Positions 33,981 through 45,374 of a stretch of 64,000 nt of DNA are shown piece after piece. Each line of letters opens with the position of its first letter. Position 1 is the stretch's first letter. Position numbers and translations under genes: made by a program. Source of the DNA: Limnomonas spitsbergensis (Eukaryota; Chlorophyta; Chlorophyceae; Chlamydomonadales); the NCBI GenBank assembly GCA_037349105.1, contig JAYJMM010000039.1, positions 5,920,501 through 5,984,500 on the forward strand, written 5' to 3'. The notes beneath the pieces are model-generated. The model ran no database searches, was not told the origin of the DNA, and saw only the letters and a list, made by a program, of their open reading frames with translations.

Positions 33981-36140
33981 ACACAGGTGGATTACTTCGA
34001 GGAATTCCTGCGGAACAGGCAGGCGTGCACTACAAGAACCAGGCAGGATGAGCCTGCAGGCAGTGTGCGAAGCAGTGGGCCAAGAAGGCAGGAAGCCAGA
34101 GAGGAAACGCAGTCTGATTCATATGCCAGGAATTACACAGGCGGGACGCAGCCAGGTTGGCAGGGCCAGGGTCCGCCCAGAGGGCAGGCATACGGCAGGG
34201 AACAGCCAAGCCGGCATAGCCAGGAGCCGCCCAGAGGGCAGGCATACGGCAGGGAACAGCCAAGCCAGCAAAGCCAGGATCCGCCCAGGAGACCAACTGA
34301 ACACAGCGGAGGGACGCAGCAAGATTGGCAAAACCAGGAGCTGCCCAGGAGGCAGGCAGAACCTAGCAGAGCACAACCTTGGAGGCCTGACCCTGACAGC
34401 AGACCTAGCAGAAGTGAATCTGAAAGGCCGCCACCAGATGGGAGTAGAAGCTCCGCAGGGAGAGCAGGCAGACAGCCGTCGCGAGAAGATCATGCTCAGG
34501 AGGAAGATGATTACAGACATGACAGATACCATTCAGGTCGCAGCCCATCGGGGGGCGGCGGCGGAGGATCTGGGTCACGGTCAGAATCAGTAGATTCGGG
34601 ACCAGGAGGAGCGGACAGGCGCAGGCCGGGGGCCAGGCAGGAGTCCAGCGACCAGGAAATGAAAAGGCTCGATAGGGAGCAGGCAAGGATGAACCTGCAG
34701 CTGCAGCAGCAGATGGTCCTGCAGCTGGCAGGGGTAGCCAAATTCACCAAAATCCCGGCTATCCAAGGCAACGTGCCGGGGTTGGATATGTCGCACCCGG
34801 GCGCGGTTGCAACCAGGAAATATTGTCAGGCGTGTGGATATTGGGGATCGCACAACAGGCTGGCGCTGTCAGATGACCCGCCAGCGCTGGCTGTGGTGGC
34901 CGGAGAAATAGCTGGGTCGTGCCAGTCGCCATCGGCTATGACAATGCTGGTGAAATCGCTGGTCAAGCTATGGGACAGCAAGCCGGCTAAGGTGGGGCCG
35001 CTGATGGTAGCCATCAGGGCGGCGCCCCATGCAGGAGACAGAGCTGCCAAAGAAGCAGAAAGGATCAGGGGGCTGTGGATTGCCCCAGCAGAGGAGCAGT
35101 GTTGCGAAGCCTCGCTGCTAACCTTGTGGATCAAGGTAGTTCAAGCAGAAGTGGGGAAGCCAACCTCAGATGAGAGGACAGCCATCTCCAATCTCAGGCT
35201 AGGGGTGAAGACCACTCTCGACCCTGACGTCAAGCCAGAGGAGACGGTGGAAGCATTTGCTCACAGAGTACTGTCGACAGCAGAGTTGCTGCAGATCTCA
35301 AGGGATGCAGTGGACCATTTCGGCAGGAGGCACTCTGTCTCGCATCTGTTCCATGACGGACTTCCAGCGGTTGCTAAGGCCAAGCTGGGCAAGTTTGTTA
35401 TGACAGTACCGGGGTACCTCAGCATGACTGATGAAGATCAGATCGCAGTGCTCACACAGCAGGTGGTGCTGTGGGAGAAGTTTGCCCTGGAAATGGGGGA
35501 CCTGGGAGGCGCAAGCCTCAAACAGATGGCCAGCGGTCCTAGCCAGGGAGAGGTGCAGCCCAACAGAACAAGAAAGGAGAGAACTGGACATTGGTAGATG
35601 CGGACGCGCCTTGAAGGGGCAGTGAACCCCGCAGGCTCAGCAGCTGCCCAGCAACAGCGGAGTGATGGTAAACCCAGAGGAGTTACCTGGGCAGATCAAT
35701 CCGGGGCACCAAATTACAGCGCAGAAGGCGCTGCAGGGGCAGCCAAGGCGTGCTACCAGTGTGGCAGCACGGCGCACCTGGCCAGGGACTGCAGGGTGCC
35801 CAGGGCCAGGGATGAGCGCAGGCCTACGCCACTCGCTACAGACATTACAACTGGGCAGGCAAGGCCGCCGCAGCAGCAGTACCCGCTACCGCCAAGGCCA
35901 CAGAAGGGTCAGACTGCAGGCAGGCCGTACGAGCGGAATCAGAACAACAGGCAGTACCAAAGGCCAGGGCCTGGCCAGGGGGGTCAGGTTCAGCAGGCGG
36001 CACACGTGTCGCACCTAGGCAGCCCAACGGGGCAGGCTGAGCCAGAAGGCTGGCACCAGACTATGGCTGAGATGCTCAGCGAGTCTGTGGCGCTAATGAC
36101 GCAGATTGGGCTGATGCCCAAGCCTGCTGAATTCAAATAG
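33981..36140 (+). pseudogene. Capsid-like domain and CCHC zinc knuckle; stops TAG, TAG
   Basis: Same frame as the previous segment. It opens with Arg/Gln/Gly repeats (PPRGQAYGREQPS in tandem), then a globular alpha-helical part (about 34750-35520) with LVKLWDSKPAKVGPLM, LTLWIKVVQAEVGKP, ETVEAFAHRVLSTAELL and HLFHDGLPAVAKAKL, the spacing expected of a Ty3-type capsid. A CCHC knuckle CYQCGSTAHLARDC lies at 35751-35792 and would bind genomic RNA. TAG at 35595-35597 interrupts the frame, and TAG at 36138-36140 ends this segment while the frame runs on. Confidence 0.65.
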
Positions 36141-37902
36141 GCGGCTCATATCGCCCGCCCTAGGTCGTTTCTGCCTGAACCTTGCCATGAGGAGGAACCT
36201 GAGCGCAGGCTCGTGGAACCCGCCTCCAGGAAGGGAGCAAAGAGGCTGGTTTTGAGTAAATTGGCTGACGATATGTCTGACATCCGCCTGCAGGTGTTCA
36301 GACTGAAAGAGAGGCTGACATCGTTGTCCTTCACCACTATGCCCATGGGTTCAGACGACCACAGGGGTGAGGCCAGTAAAGGCAGGCAGGAGAGCAGGGC
36401 TGTCACGGCTGCACCCAGGCTGCAGTACTTTAAGAATGACAGAAGCAACCTGGAGCAATGTGTGGGACTTATGGTCAAAGGAAAAGTCCTGGTGGCTCAG
36501 AAGGCCCTCATGGACTCAGCATGCTCCTGCCATGTGATCACCGTCAACATTGCTGAACAGTTAGTCGCTATGGGGGCAGAGCTGATCCGTACGGATGAGA
36601 AAATCCGTACCACAGACAATGCAGGGGCAGATCTGTATGGGGTGCTCTTTATTTGTGTGGTGTACGGGTACGGTGGGCCCAATGCCATTATGGAACCCAC
36701 GGTGGTCAGGGTCGTTAAGACGCCACCCGATGCATATGAACACTTGGTAGGGAACCCGGAGTTCCTCAAGTACAACGGGGTTTTGGAGGCAGCAGGAAGG
36801 CTGACCTTACGCCCCAGAGAGGGTCCCCAGAGAGTACGGGGGGTCAGGGACCTCACGCTGCCGCTGGTGCTGGCATCCCCAGCAGGGGGGTACCAGGCAG
36901 CAGCAGTGGCATGGGCAGGAATCCAGTGCGGATTTGCAGAACGAGAAGGGTGGCCTGCGGCCCATGTCGAGGAAGAACACGAGCCACTCTTACAGCATGC
37001 CATGGCCACACACGCAGGTGCCGCCATGAGGACTGACCAGGAAGTGGGACAGAGCCGCGGAAAAGCCGCAGATGCAGGCAGAAGCGCCGCAGATGCAGGC
37101 AGGAGTAGCCGTGGGGGCCCACAGGAGGCCCCTTCCAGGCCGCGCCAGCACAGGCAGGTGCAGGCTGCAGTGGCCAGGGAGGGCAAGGTGGAGGCCAGGG
37201 CTGCTGCGTCACAGCAGAGCCAGGCGGCAGCACATACAGAAGCCGGTGCTGCAGTATCAAAGGAGACAAAGATGGCGCGCAGGGCAGCGTTGATGCCAGC
37301 GTCAGAGAAGGACATCGTAAGGAGGTGCTTGGCGTCAAGCCCAAACCACCCATGCGTCTTGTGCGGAGAGCCAGGCGAGCACTCACCAGAGGAGTGCGAG
37401 CAGAGGATACAGGAAATTCTGCAGGATGTTGTAGCAGTCCCCGCAGCCCAGGTGGCATCACCAGGGGCAACACAGCGAGTGGCCTTCGGGGGAGCTGCAG
37501 CTGGGAGAGCTGCAATCTCGGGATCAGCAAGGCGCTCGGAGGTGCGAGTACCCGGCAGGGGCGAGAGGGCTTGTGAGGAGCAGCCGCCAGGGCCGCCGCA
37601 AGACACCAACTCACGCAGGACCCCTGCGAAGACACCGCCAGATGAGGCAGGGCCCAGCACGCAATCAAGGAGGGCCGATGGTGGCGACGCCCCAGAAGCA
37701 GAGGACAGAGCGCGGGGGGTACCGGCGAACCGCGGCCAGGGGGAGCCTGGCAGCGAGGAAGAGGGCGAAGGGCCAGAGGATTCAGATGAAGAAGCTGAGG
37801 AGGAGATGCCCAGTAGGAAGTAAAAGCAAGTACTGAGGCTGCAGAACCGGGTGAAGATGCTGCAGCAAGACATCAGGTGGAAAGAGGAGCAGCTCTTACG
37901 CC
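36141..37902 (+). pseudogene. Retroviral-type aspartic protease region
   Basis: Continues the gag frame. After a short linker comes a retropepsin-like segment with active site MDSACS (DSA at 36513-36521) followed by IAEQLVAMGAEL and a second hydrophobic half (LFICVVYGYGGPNAIMEPTV). It would cleave the polyprotein. Then comes a Gln/Ala/Arg-rich linker with a second zinc-knuckle-like motif, CVLCGEPGEHSPEEC (37353-37397), and an acidic tail. TAA at 37821-37823 interrupts the frame, after which a coiled-coil-like segment (KQVLRLQNRVKMLQQD) runs to the hAT insertion at 37903. Confidence 0.65.
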
Positions 37903-39043
37903 CATGGTAGCACGATACAATACGATGCAATACGATACGATACGAATACGATACAATACGATGAATTGAACGTATCGTATCACTTCAGTGAAAATCATTT
38001 TTAGACTGAGCTGATAGCCAGAGTCTGTGGGGTCAAGCTGAGTAGTTTTGACTGAGCTGGATAGCTTAATAGCTGATGGCCTGAGTAAGTTGTGTAGTGT
38101 TGAGACTGAGTTGAGGGCCGGCAAAGCATTTTTCGTCCATGCCAGCACAACATGATTCCAGCATTTGTCGGCCGGCACAACAATGGCTAGTGTATCATTT
38201 TCATTTACACTGCAACACAGCAGCAGCAGCAACAAAACAGACGTGGGTGCATGGCAATCAAAGCATCAAAGCATAGCAACCAAAGGATGGTTGCATGGCA
38301 ATCAGGGGCTCAGGGCAGGTCCGTAGGGCAGGCCGGCACTCAGGGCAGGCTGGCAGGGAAATTCAGAGCACCCATGCACTACCCGGCCAGTCACCGAATT
38401 ATCACCGGATAACTCTGCAATTATATTTACTTTTTAAGCTCACCTTGTCGAGCAGTGTAGTACCGGTACGCAACAGGTTGTAGCCAGGAGGCTTGTAACC
38501 AGCTCCGAACGCAGCCACCTTGCGCATCATCCTCTTCCAGTAGCGGTTGCGGGAGACGTTGAAGGGGATGCCGTTGGCGTAGAATGCCATTGCGACTGAT
38601 AGGTCGACGTCGTCTTTCTGCAACTTGTTGGCGAAGTAAGGAATCGTCCCCGGCGTAGGTGGAATGGGCTTGTTTACACCAGAGCATACGAATTCATTCT
38701 TGCATTTCAGGCGTTTCCGCTTGCTGTTTGAGGTAAACTTGCTTGGGTCGCCTTTCTACGGCACTTTTCCGAGGTTCTGACAGTATCTACTGAGGACGTC
38801 AACCTCATCATCATCCGACATGGTGCAGCGCTTCGTCGGAGACGAGTCACGTCCCAGTTTTACTAGTGTGTACATCGGCACGGCATACCCTAAATAACGA
38901 GAGGGGGGCACTGAGGCTCTACTGTCCATCCTGTGGACTGGACTGGGCTGGGCAGCATCGTATCGTTTCGAATCAACCGTATCGTTTCGTATCATCGAAA
39001 CGATACGAATACGAAGGCCTAAACATCGTATCGTGCTACCATG
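37903..39043 (-). mobile_element. 1141-bp hAT transposon nested in the retroelement
   Basis: Inverted ends CATGGTAGCACGATAC...GTATCGTGCTACCATG, flanked by CTTACGCC at 37895-37902 and 39044-39051 (8-bp duplication). The interrupted retroelement frame continues in phase across the site (EEQLLR then QAAATIEYLRLQQ). Internal GATACGATACGAATACG repeats lie near both ends. It carries a transposase exon on the minus strand but is too short to be autonomous. Its ends match the MITE at 63830-63935. Confidence 0.93.
38444..38821 (-). pseudogene. hAT transposase N-terminal exon, one in-frame TAG
   Basis: Starts MSDDDEVDVLSRYCQNLG. TAG at 38756-38758 is followed in the same frame by a Lys-rich BED-finger-like segment (SKRKRLKCKNEFVCSGVNKP), then TIPYFANKLQKDDVDLSVAM, FYANGIPFNVSRNRYWKRMM and AGYKPPGYNLLRTGTTLLDK, and a GTGAGC donor at 38443. 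The 'A.FF..NGIPFN...YKPPS...L...LL' pattern is characteristic of hAT transposases just after the BED finger. The catalytic core and C-terminal dimerisation domain are absent, so this is an internally deleted copy. Confidence 0.8.
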
Positions 39044-39880
39044 CTTACGCCAGGCGGCAGCAACCATCGAATACCTGCGGTTACAGCAGGTCGGGTGGAC
39101 GTGTCTCCAGGATGCCAATGTGCGACTAACGGAGGTACAACAGCAGTACATCTTGCGTGCAGACCAGCTGCGAGAGCTGTACACCGCCCTTGGAAACCAG
39201 CAGGCAGGAGCTGGCTGAGTGCTTCAGGGTAATGCTCCAGCCCGCGCCCGCGCTCTCAGATGAGAGCGGGAATCCTGGCCAGGAGGAACCGCAGGAAGAG
39301 GAGCAACAGGCCACTGGTCAGCAAGTACCAGGGGGCAATGACAGGTCCAGGGAGGCCAGAGTGGAGGAACGCGCGCAGCGCGGGGGGACAGCCTCAGATG
39401 TTGCAAAGAACCAGGGGACCAGGGAGCGCAGCAGGAGCGCGCAGTGGGCCCACAGCGTAGAACGCCACGGGGTAGTGCCTACACCTGAGGCTAGAACCCA
39501 GCGGCCAGACCGCGCGGACAACCAGCCTAGGGGCAGACGGCAGCAGTCACCCAGCAGGAAGCGGGGGAGCCAGCCCAGGGGCAGGTCACAGGAGCGCGGC
39601 CCAGGTGGTCAAGCCAGGACATACAGGCGGGAGGAGAGAGAGCAGGAAAACAGGCGAGCCTCCGGCCAGAGTCCGCCGGGCAGGGCCCAGGCAGGGCGCA
39701 GTTGGATGGGGGGACAGAAGAGCGGACCCCATGACGGGGGAGTCTGCTTCAAGTGCTTGAAGCCAGGGCACTACGCTAACGCGTGCCCAGAGCAGGGGAG
39801 GCCTTGCAGCCAGGAGAGGGCAGCCGCTTTGACCGACTGCGAGCGCCAGCAGGACCAGAGCAAAGCTGGGGAGTCAGGGG
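39044..39880 (+). pseudogene. Retroelement polyprotein: coiled coil and third CCHC knuckle
   Basis: The frame continued from the protease region encodes a helix (YLRLQQVGWTCLQDANVRLT, YILRADQLRELYTALG). A +1 shift near 39195 moves coding to the next frame (ETSRQELAECFRVMLQPAPA). An Arg/Gln/Ser-rich stretch then leads to CFKCLKPGHYANAC (39745-39786), a canonical C-x2-C-x4-H-x4-C knuckle. A second shift occurs between about 39800 and 39900. Having knuckles in three separate places is unusual for a Ty3-like polyprotein. Confidence 0.6.
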
Positions 39881-42800
39881 GCCTGGCAGGAGCCAAGACG
39901 CCTCAGAGGACAGCATGCGGCAAGCCTATGAGGCTGCCAGGGGGATCTCCTACGAGGAGTGGAAGGAGCTGCAGACGGCAGCAGGACCAAGTGTGCTGCC
40001 AGGCCCGCCAGGATGGCCGGGGCCGGCAGGGCAGTCAGACGATTCCAGGTGGGCAGGCCAAGAGAAGCACATTTGCCTGATGTCTATCCAAGGGGGATAC
40101 GGCCAGGACACAGGCGCAGATCAGGTTGAAAGCAACCAGGCAGCAGAGGTGCCTGTAGCCTTCCAAGTGGTGCCAGAGGGGCAGGTGGCCCAGCAAAAAC
40201 ACCATTGGAAGATGGCAGTGGAATCCCTGGCAATGAACCATTATGGTACTATGCCAGCAGGTTCAGCCAGATCCATGGCACACGCAATGGATTTCCTGGG
40301 GGACCTCCAAAAGAGGGGGTGCCCAGCCCCGTGTGAGGGATGGCCGGGCATGTTCCAGCGATTCCTGACCAAAGAGTGGGACAATTATGATGCCCAGATG
40401 GATGAGTTTGAGAAGCTAGAGCGGGAGGCAGTGCCCCGGCACATAATAGAAGAATGGGAGACCAGTTCCAGTGGGGACGGCTCCAACTTCTCAGAGGGAA
40501 GATACGAGCCTCAGGAACCTTTGACATTGCGTGAGGAGGAGGCTGCCTTGTTCTGTCCAGGTACCCCGGAGGGCAACATCGACACAGGCGGCGAGGTAGC
40601 GGGAGCAGCCGCCAGGACCCGGGATCCGCTCAGCGCGCCGGTTCGCCACCCAGGGGCCAGGGGAGCAGCAGCTATGAGTCAAGAGGACGATACGGCGGGG
40701 CCCGTTAGGACCCACCACAGTACCACCTCTCAGTACAACCCTGGAAGATGGGAAGAGGCGGACAGAGAGCCGCAGCGCAGCCGCAGCAGGGACGGGAGGT
40801 TCGCTGCGTGGAGCGAGGATTCCCAGTTCAACCAGGCCGGTGAGGGCCGCCGCGACAGGTCAGGCAGCAGAGGGCGTGTTCGCCCCGGTCCAGAACCGCC
40901 GAACCCGCCAGAGAGCAGGTGCTTCGTGCAGTGGTACCGCCTGGGGGAAGAGATGCCAGAGGCGTCGTCTTCGGAGACCATGATCACTCTGCCAGCACAG
41001 TCCAAGGACGGGCTGTGCAGGTTGCAGAACCACAGGCTCCTGGAAGGCAGGACGCAGACGTGCGTAAACATAGCGGCTGCCATGCAGGCCGTGGCCAGAA
41101 TGATTTTCCCGTGGGACGCGGTGACAGCAGTACTGCTGGGCGCAGCACTCAAGGGGTTCATACAGCCCAGCACAAGGATGGCGGATTATATGCAGAGGGG
41201 GTGGTCACGGCACCCCATCTACGCATACTGCGTTCACGAGATGGTGGACCTGGCCATCAAAGAAGGCATCACAGCGGTGGACGCAGCCGACAGGGCGCAC
41301 CCAGACGTGCCAGACAGCATGCGCACCGAGGGGGTGTGGCAGGGCGCGCAGCCAGGGTTCATGCGCACGCCGTGGGCAGAGGCCTGTGTCCATCAGTTGA
41401 TGGAACAGCCCGCTCTCAGAGACCGCGCTTTCTACGTGCATGTGCAGGCCATAGGAGGGCACGGCAGGGGTGATGGGTCAGCGGATGGAACCTATGACGG
41501 GGCAGGGCTGTGCCATTCCGGCAGGCCAAGGCGGTGTGAGGCCACCATTGAGGCGTCAGTCATCATCCCCAGGATGGTCGCAGGTCAAGCTGTACCATGG
41601 GGAGTGGCCCCTGGGGAAGCCAGGGCATCCATCCCAGTGCAGCAGCTGGTATCTTACTACTACGAGGAGCTGGAGGAGGGAGAAATGCCCGTTTCCGGGG
41701 CATGGATCCACATGCATGCATCGCAAGATGACATGCCAGTCTTCCTGTTCGCAAGGAGCGAAGGGAATGTCGCGATCACCAAGTGCGCATCAGTGGATGA
41801 GGCAGAGTTCCACGCACACACACACGCCAGGGGAGCTGACCCAGCCACGTGGGCGGTCATGCTCATGGCGCTGAAGCGGGACCTGCTGCCGGGACAGCTG
41901 TCAGCAGCCATGCGGCACGTGTGGAGAGTGGATGATCAGTGGGCACCGGTGGAGGTGACAGACTGCCCCACATGGCCATATGGGAACCAGAGGTCTCCTG
42001 CAGATGGTTCCATGTGGGAAGGAGAAGAGGAGCTAGCGCGCTCGCCGTTCGCAGTGGAGCGGTTCAGTTGGAAGCGTGCGTGCACCAGTGGGTGCGTTGG
42101 GAGAGGAGAACGTGGCGCGACAACAGGGCCAGCAGCGTGGCGCCTTATTGGCAGGCAAACGTCATGACAGTGCAGCTGTGGAGGCAAACGCACCCGGGAG
42201 GGGTGCGCACGCTGCATCCCTTGTTCAGAGGGACAGGGTCAGACACCTACGAGGAGGAGCTGGAGGAACTGAGAAACCAACCTGTGCTGGGGCGCTGGAT
42301 AGTGGGCAGACATGGATCCCACTATTGGGATCCCGCTGCCAACAGCGACGGACCCATCCAGGAAACGCTTGAACCACCAGAACAGCTGCACGTGGCGTTT
42401 GTCACCACACTCGGGGCAACAGCATCCTCTTGGGAATGGCTGGAACCCATGGAGGAAGTGGAGGAGTCAGCACTAGATACGGAGCCCGGGGATCGGGCGG
42501 AGCCCCAGACGCCCTAGGACAGTACCGGCAGACCACTTGCAGGAGACCTGGACAGCAGGAACCCAAGGTCCAGCGTGGAGCTTCACTCCCGCCAGGAGGG
42601 CACGGGACTGCTAGGAGGGGAGAGCGAAGACCCTTCGGAAGGGCCACCATCACTGGTGCAGGATTCAGAGTCAGAAGAGGAGTGGGGCGCTGACGGAACC
42701 CAGTCCCCGGAGAGGATCAGCATCACAAGAGCAGATGTTCGGGATGCGGATAGGATGGAGGATCCAACCGACGCAGGCCCAGGGTCAGGGAGTCCAGGGT

Positions 42801-43261
42801 GGGGCCTCGAGGAGGAGTTGGTACAGCTGCGGCAAGAGTGGATGACCAGCGTTAGTCAGGAAATGGCTGCGTGCAATTAGAGGCGAAGCATCAAAAGGGA
42901 GCTGGAGGTTGGGGCGCGCCAGGCCGCAGTGGGGGTCAACCCGCGGCAGGCAGCAGCCCCACACACCTCAGGCTCAGAGGTTGCAGCAGCCTGTGGAACA
43001 GGCAGTGACCGCCCAAGGGATGCCCAGTCCAGCACGCCAGTGCCCGCAAAGGCAAGGGAATCCTGGGGGGACCCAGCAGCGTACAGTACAGGATGCTGGA
43101 CAGCGGTGCTGAAGACCTTTGCCGACCAGCTGGACCAGCAGAGGAGGCAGGACATAGGCCTGCTGGAAGCAGGCCAGGAGTCCAGCCTGCGGTTCCAGCT
43201 GAGAGCGCTGCCAGCACCCGATATGGACCCAAGATTAGGAGGGTACAACCAAGCGCTCTGA
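39881..43261 (+). pseudogene. Unassigned ~1,000-residue retroelement region
   Basis: In frame from 39783 (real from about 39880) to a frameshift near 42070, then in another frame to 43261. Disordered acidic/Arg-Ser segments flank a globular part (about 40960-42440) with CVNIAAAMQAVARMIFPWDA, GFIQPSTRMADYMQRGWSR, YYYEELEEGEMPVSGAWIHM, AEFHAHTHARG and HVAFVTTLGATASSWEWLEP. Stops: TAG 42515-42517, TAG 42878-42880, TGA 43259-43261, all within one continuing frame. I do not recognise the globular domain. It lies between protease and reverse transcriptase, where standard Ty3 elements have nothing of this size. Confidence 0.55.
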
Positions 43262-45374
43262 AAGGATCTGCAAGAGGAGTTGGCGGGGAAAATATCAGCC
43301 CTAGGAAGGACAGGAGCGAAGGGAGTAGCCACTCAACAGCCGTCGGACAGTTGCAGCAGCCAGGCCCCAGAAAGGCAGCAGGCCAGGCCAGTGGGCCGGG
43401 CTGGTGGCGCAGCCACGTGGGAGGGCAGCCAAGCCCGCACCAGTGGGGTGGATGACCCAGCAAGGCAGTTTGCCAACGCTCGGGGAGGCATGAGACAGTG
43501 CGAAGGGCCAGGGGAGTCCGCGTGGGCAGGCAGCAGCGAGGTTGTGGAGCGCGCCACTCACAGGCAGGAGCAGCTGGCACAAGGCAGCACAAGACAGAAC
43601 CCAGGAGCAGGGCCAGAAAGGGCCGGTACGGCTTGGGCTGACACAGCCGAGTTGCGGGGGAAAAAGTCAAAGAAGGCTAGGCGACGCGCAAGGAAGGCGC
43701 AGGGGGCGGCCGCGGACAGGGACCGTGGCAGCAGGCCGGGAATGGACTGCCCAGTCCTACCACTCAAGATCAGCCGGGTAGACCTGGATATCACGTGGGC
43801 CAGAGGGCAGCAGAGGCCAGCGCAGAGTGCAGAGCCACACGTACAGCCCACAGCACACCAGCCACAGGAAAACGCACGGCAGCTGCCAGCTTGCAGAGGA
43901 CTCCTGACCTGTACAGCATTTAAGGGGATCCTTACAGGAACGCTCCAGCTGATACTGGTGTGGCTCATGCTGTCGGTGTGTGTACCAGGGGCGCGAGCCA
44001 CCGGGCAGGGAGTACGGGGTGGAGGATTTACAGCAAGCCAGGGGGCTTTTGTGTCCGGTCAAGAGGCAGCAGCGAAGCTTACATCCGGCTGGTTGCGCCC
44101 GCCAGCGGTCATCCCTATGGGGGGTGCCGGCAGGGCTGGGGGCGCCTACAGCCAGCAGGAGGACTGGCAACGCAGCAACAGCACTGGCAAGGAAGCGCCG
44201 CCCGCGGAGGACGACCCGCACGCGGCGGAGATGATCGACATGTTCCAGCCGGGGGGAGTGGTGGAACCACCCTCGGAGTACGTCAAAACCAAGGAGGGGT
44301 GGCTGCTGGGCCAGCACCCCGACTTCACTGCGGAACAGCAGGAGAGCCTTGAGCAGAGCCTCAGGGATCGCCAAGGAGCGTTTGCTTACTCCATGGAGGA
44401 CCAACCTGGCTACTGCGGCACGCAGGGTGAGTTTACGCTGGCTTTAGAAGACGAGGTCAGTTCGTGCTTTCAGAAGTCCAGGGACATGCCGCCTCCCAAG
44501 GCAGCCATTTTTAAAGAAAAATGCCAGCCAATGATACAGGCAGGTATCATCGTCAAGGTGCCCCAGGGGGGGCCTATCAAGTTTGCAGCCAACTCAGTGG
44601 TAGCAGCAAAAAAGAGTGCTGAGACGGGCGAGTGGACTGACCACCGCATAGCGCACGATATGCGCAGGTTAAACCTACGTACGGCTAAGCAGGAGTTTGC
44701 CATTCCCAGGATGGAGACTATTTTTCAGAACCTGGGTACGGCCAAGATATTCAGCAAGGTTGATCTTAGGTCGGGATTCATGCAGATCCCGATCAAGGCT
44801 GAGGACCAGCCTAAGACAGCTTTCTGGATGGGGCCTGAGCTTTGGATGTACACAAAGCTCAACTTCGGTCTGCGCAATGGGCCTCCCTTCTTTCAGCGTA
44901 TGATGGAAGAGGAAATTGCCAGGGCAGGCCTGAGTGCTTTCTGTGTGGCATTCATTGATGATCTGCTAGTGTACAGTGATACACCGGCAGAACACATCAG
45001 GCATGTGGAGCTGATGTTGGACATGCTGCACAATGTCGGGTTGAGGGCACACCCCGACAAGTCCCTGTTTGGGTGTGCGACGGTAGAGTACCTGGGTCAC
45101 AATGTGTCGGCCCAGGGGCTCAAGCCGCATGCAGCTAAGATAGCAGCGGTTATGGCGTTGCCAGAGCCCGCATCGGTAAAGAACATCCAAGAGGTCATGG
45201 GATTCTTGAATTTCTACCGGTGCTACATCCCAGACTTCTCGAAAAAGGCGGCATGCATCAACGCATTGCTGGTCAAGGGGGTCCCGTTTGTGTGGGGGCC
45301 AGAGCAGTCGCAGGCGTTCCAGCTGATCAAAACGGAAATGTGTGAGGGCGGTAGAGTCCTGCGCAGACCAGATT
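43262..45374 (+). pseudogene. Hydrophobic segment and reverse transcriptase; RNase H start
   Basis: The frame runs from the TGA at 43261 through low complexity to one strongly hydrophobic stretch (ILTGTLQLILVWLMLSVCVP, about 43925-43985), a possible membrane segment or signal. The RT domain follows (about 44480-45330): IIVKVPQGGPIKFAANSVV, KVDLRSGFMQIPIK, LNFGLRNGPPFFQRM, catalytic FIDD (44951-44962) in FCVAFIDDLLVYSD, and thumb/connection LGHNVSAQGLKP and VMGFLNFYRCYIPDFSK. It ends with the first residues of RNase H (CEGGRVLRRPDY); the rest of RNase H is missing. The domain order and motifs are Ty3-type. The enzyme copies element RNA into DNA. Confidence 0.88.

Noticed and set aside
36497..37930. 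477-residue minus-strand open frame
   Set aside because: It is the antisense shadow of the protease/linker region: Ser/Ala/Pro/Cys-rich, no motifs, and the plus frame has recognisable domains.
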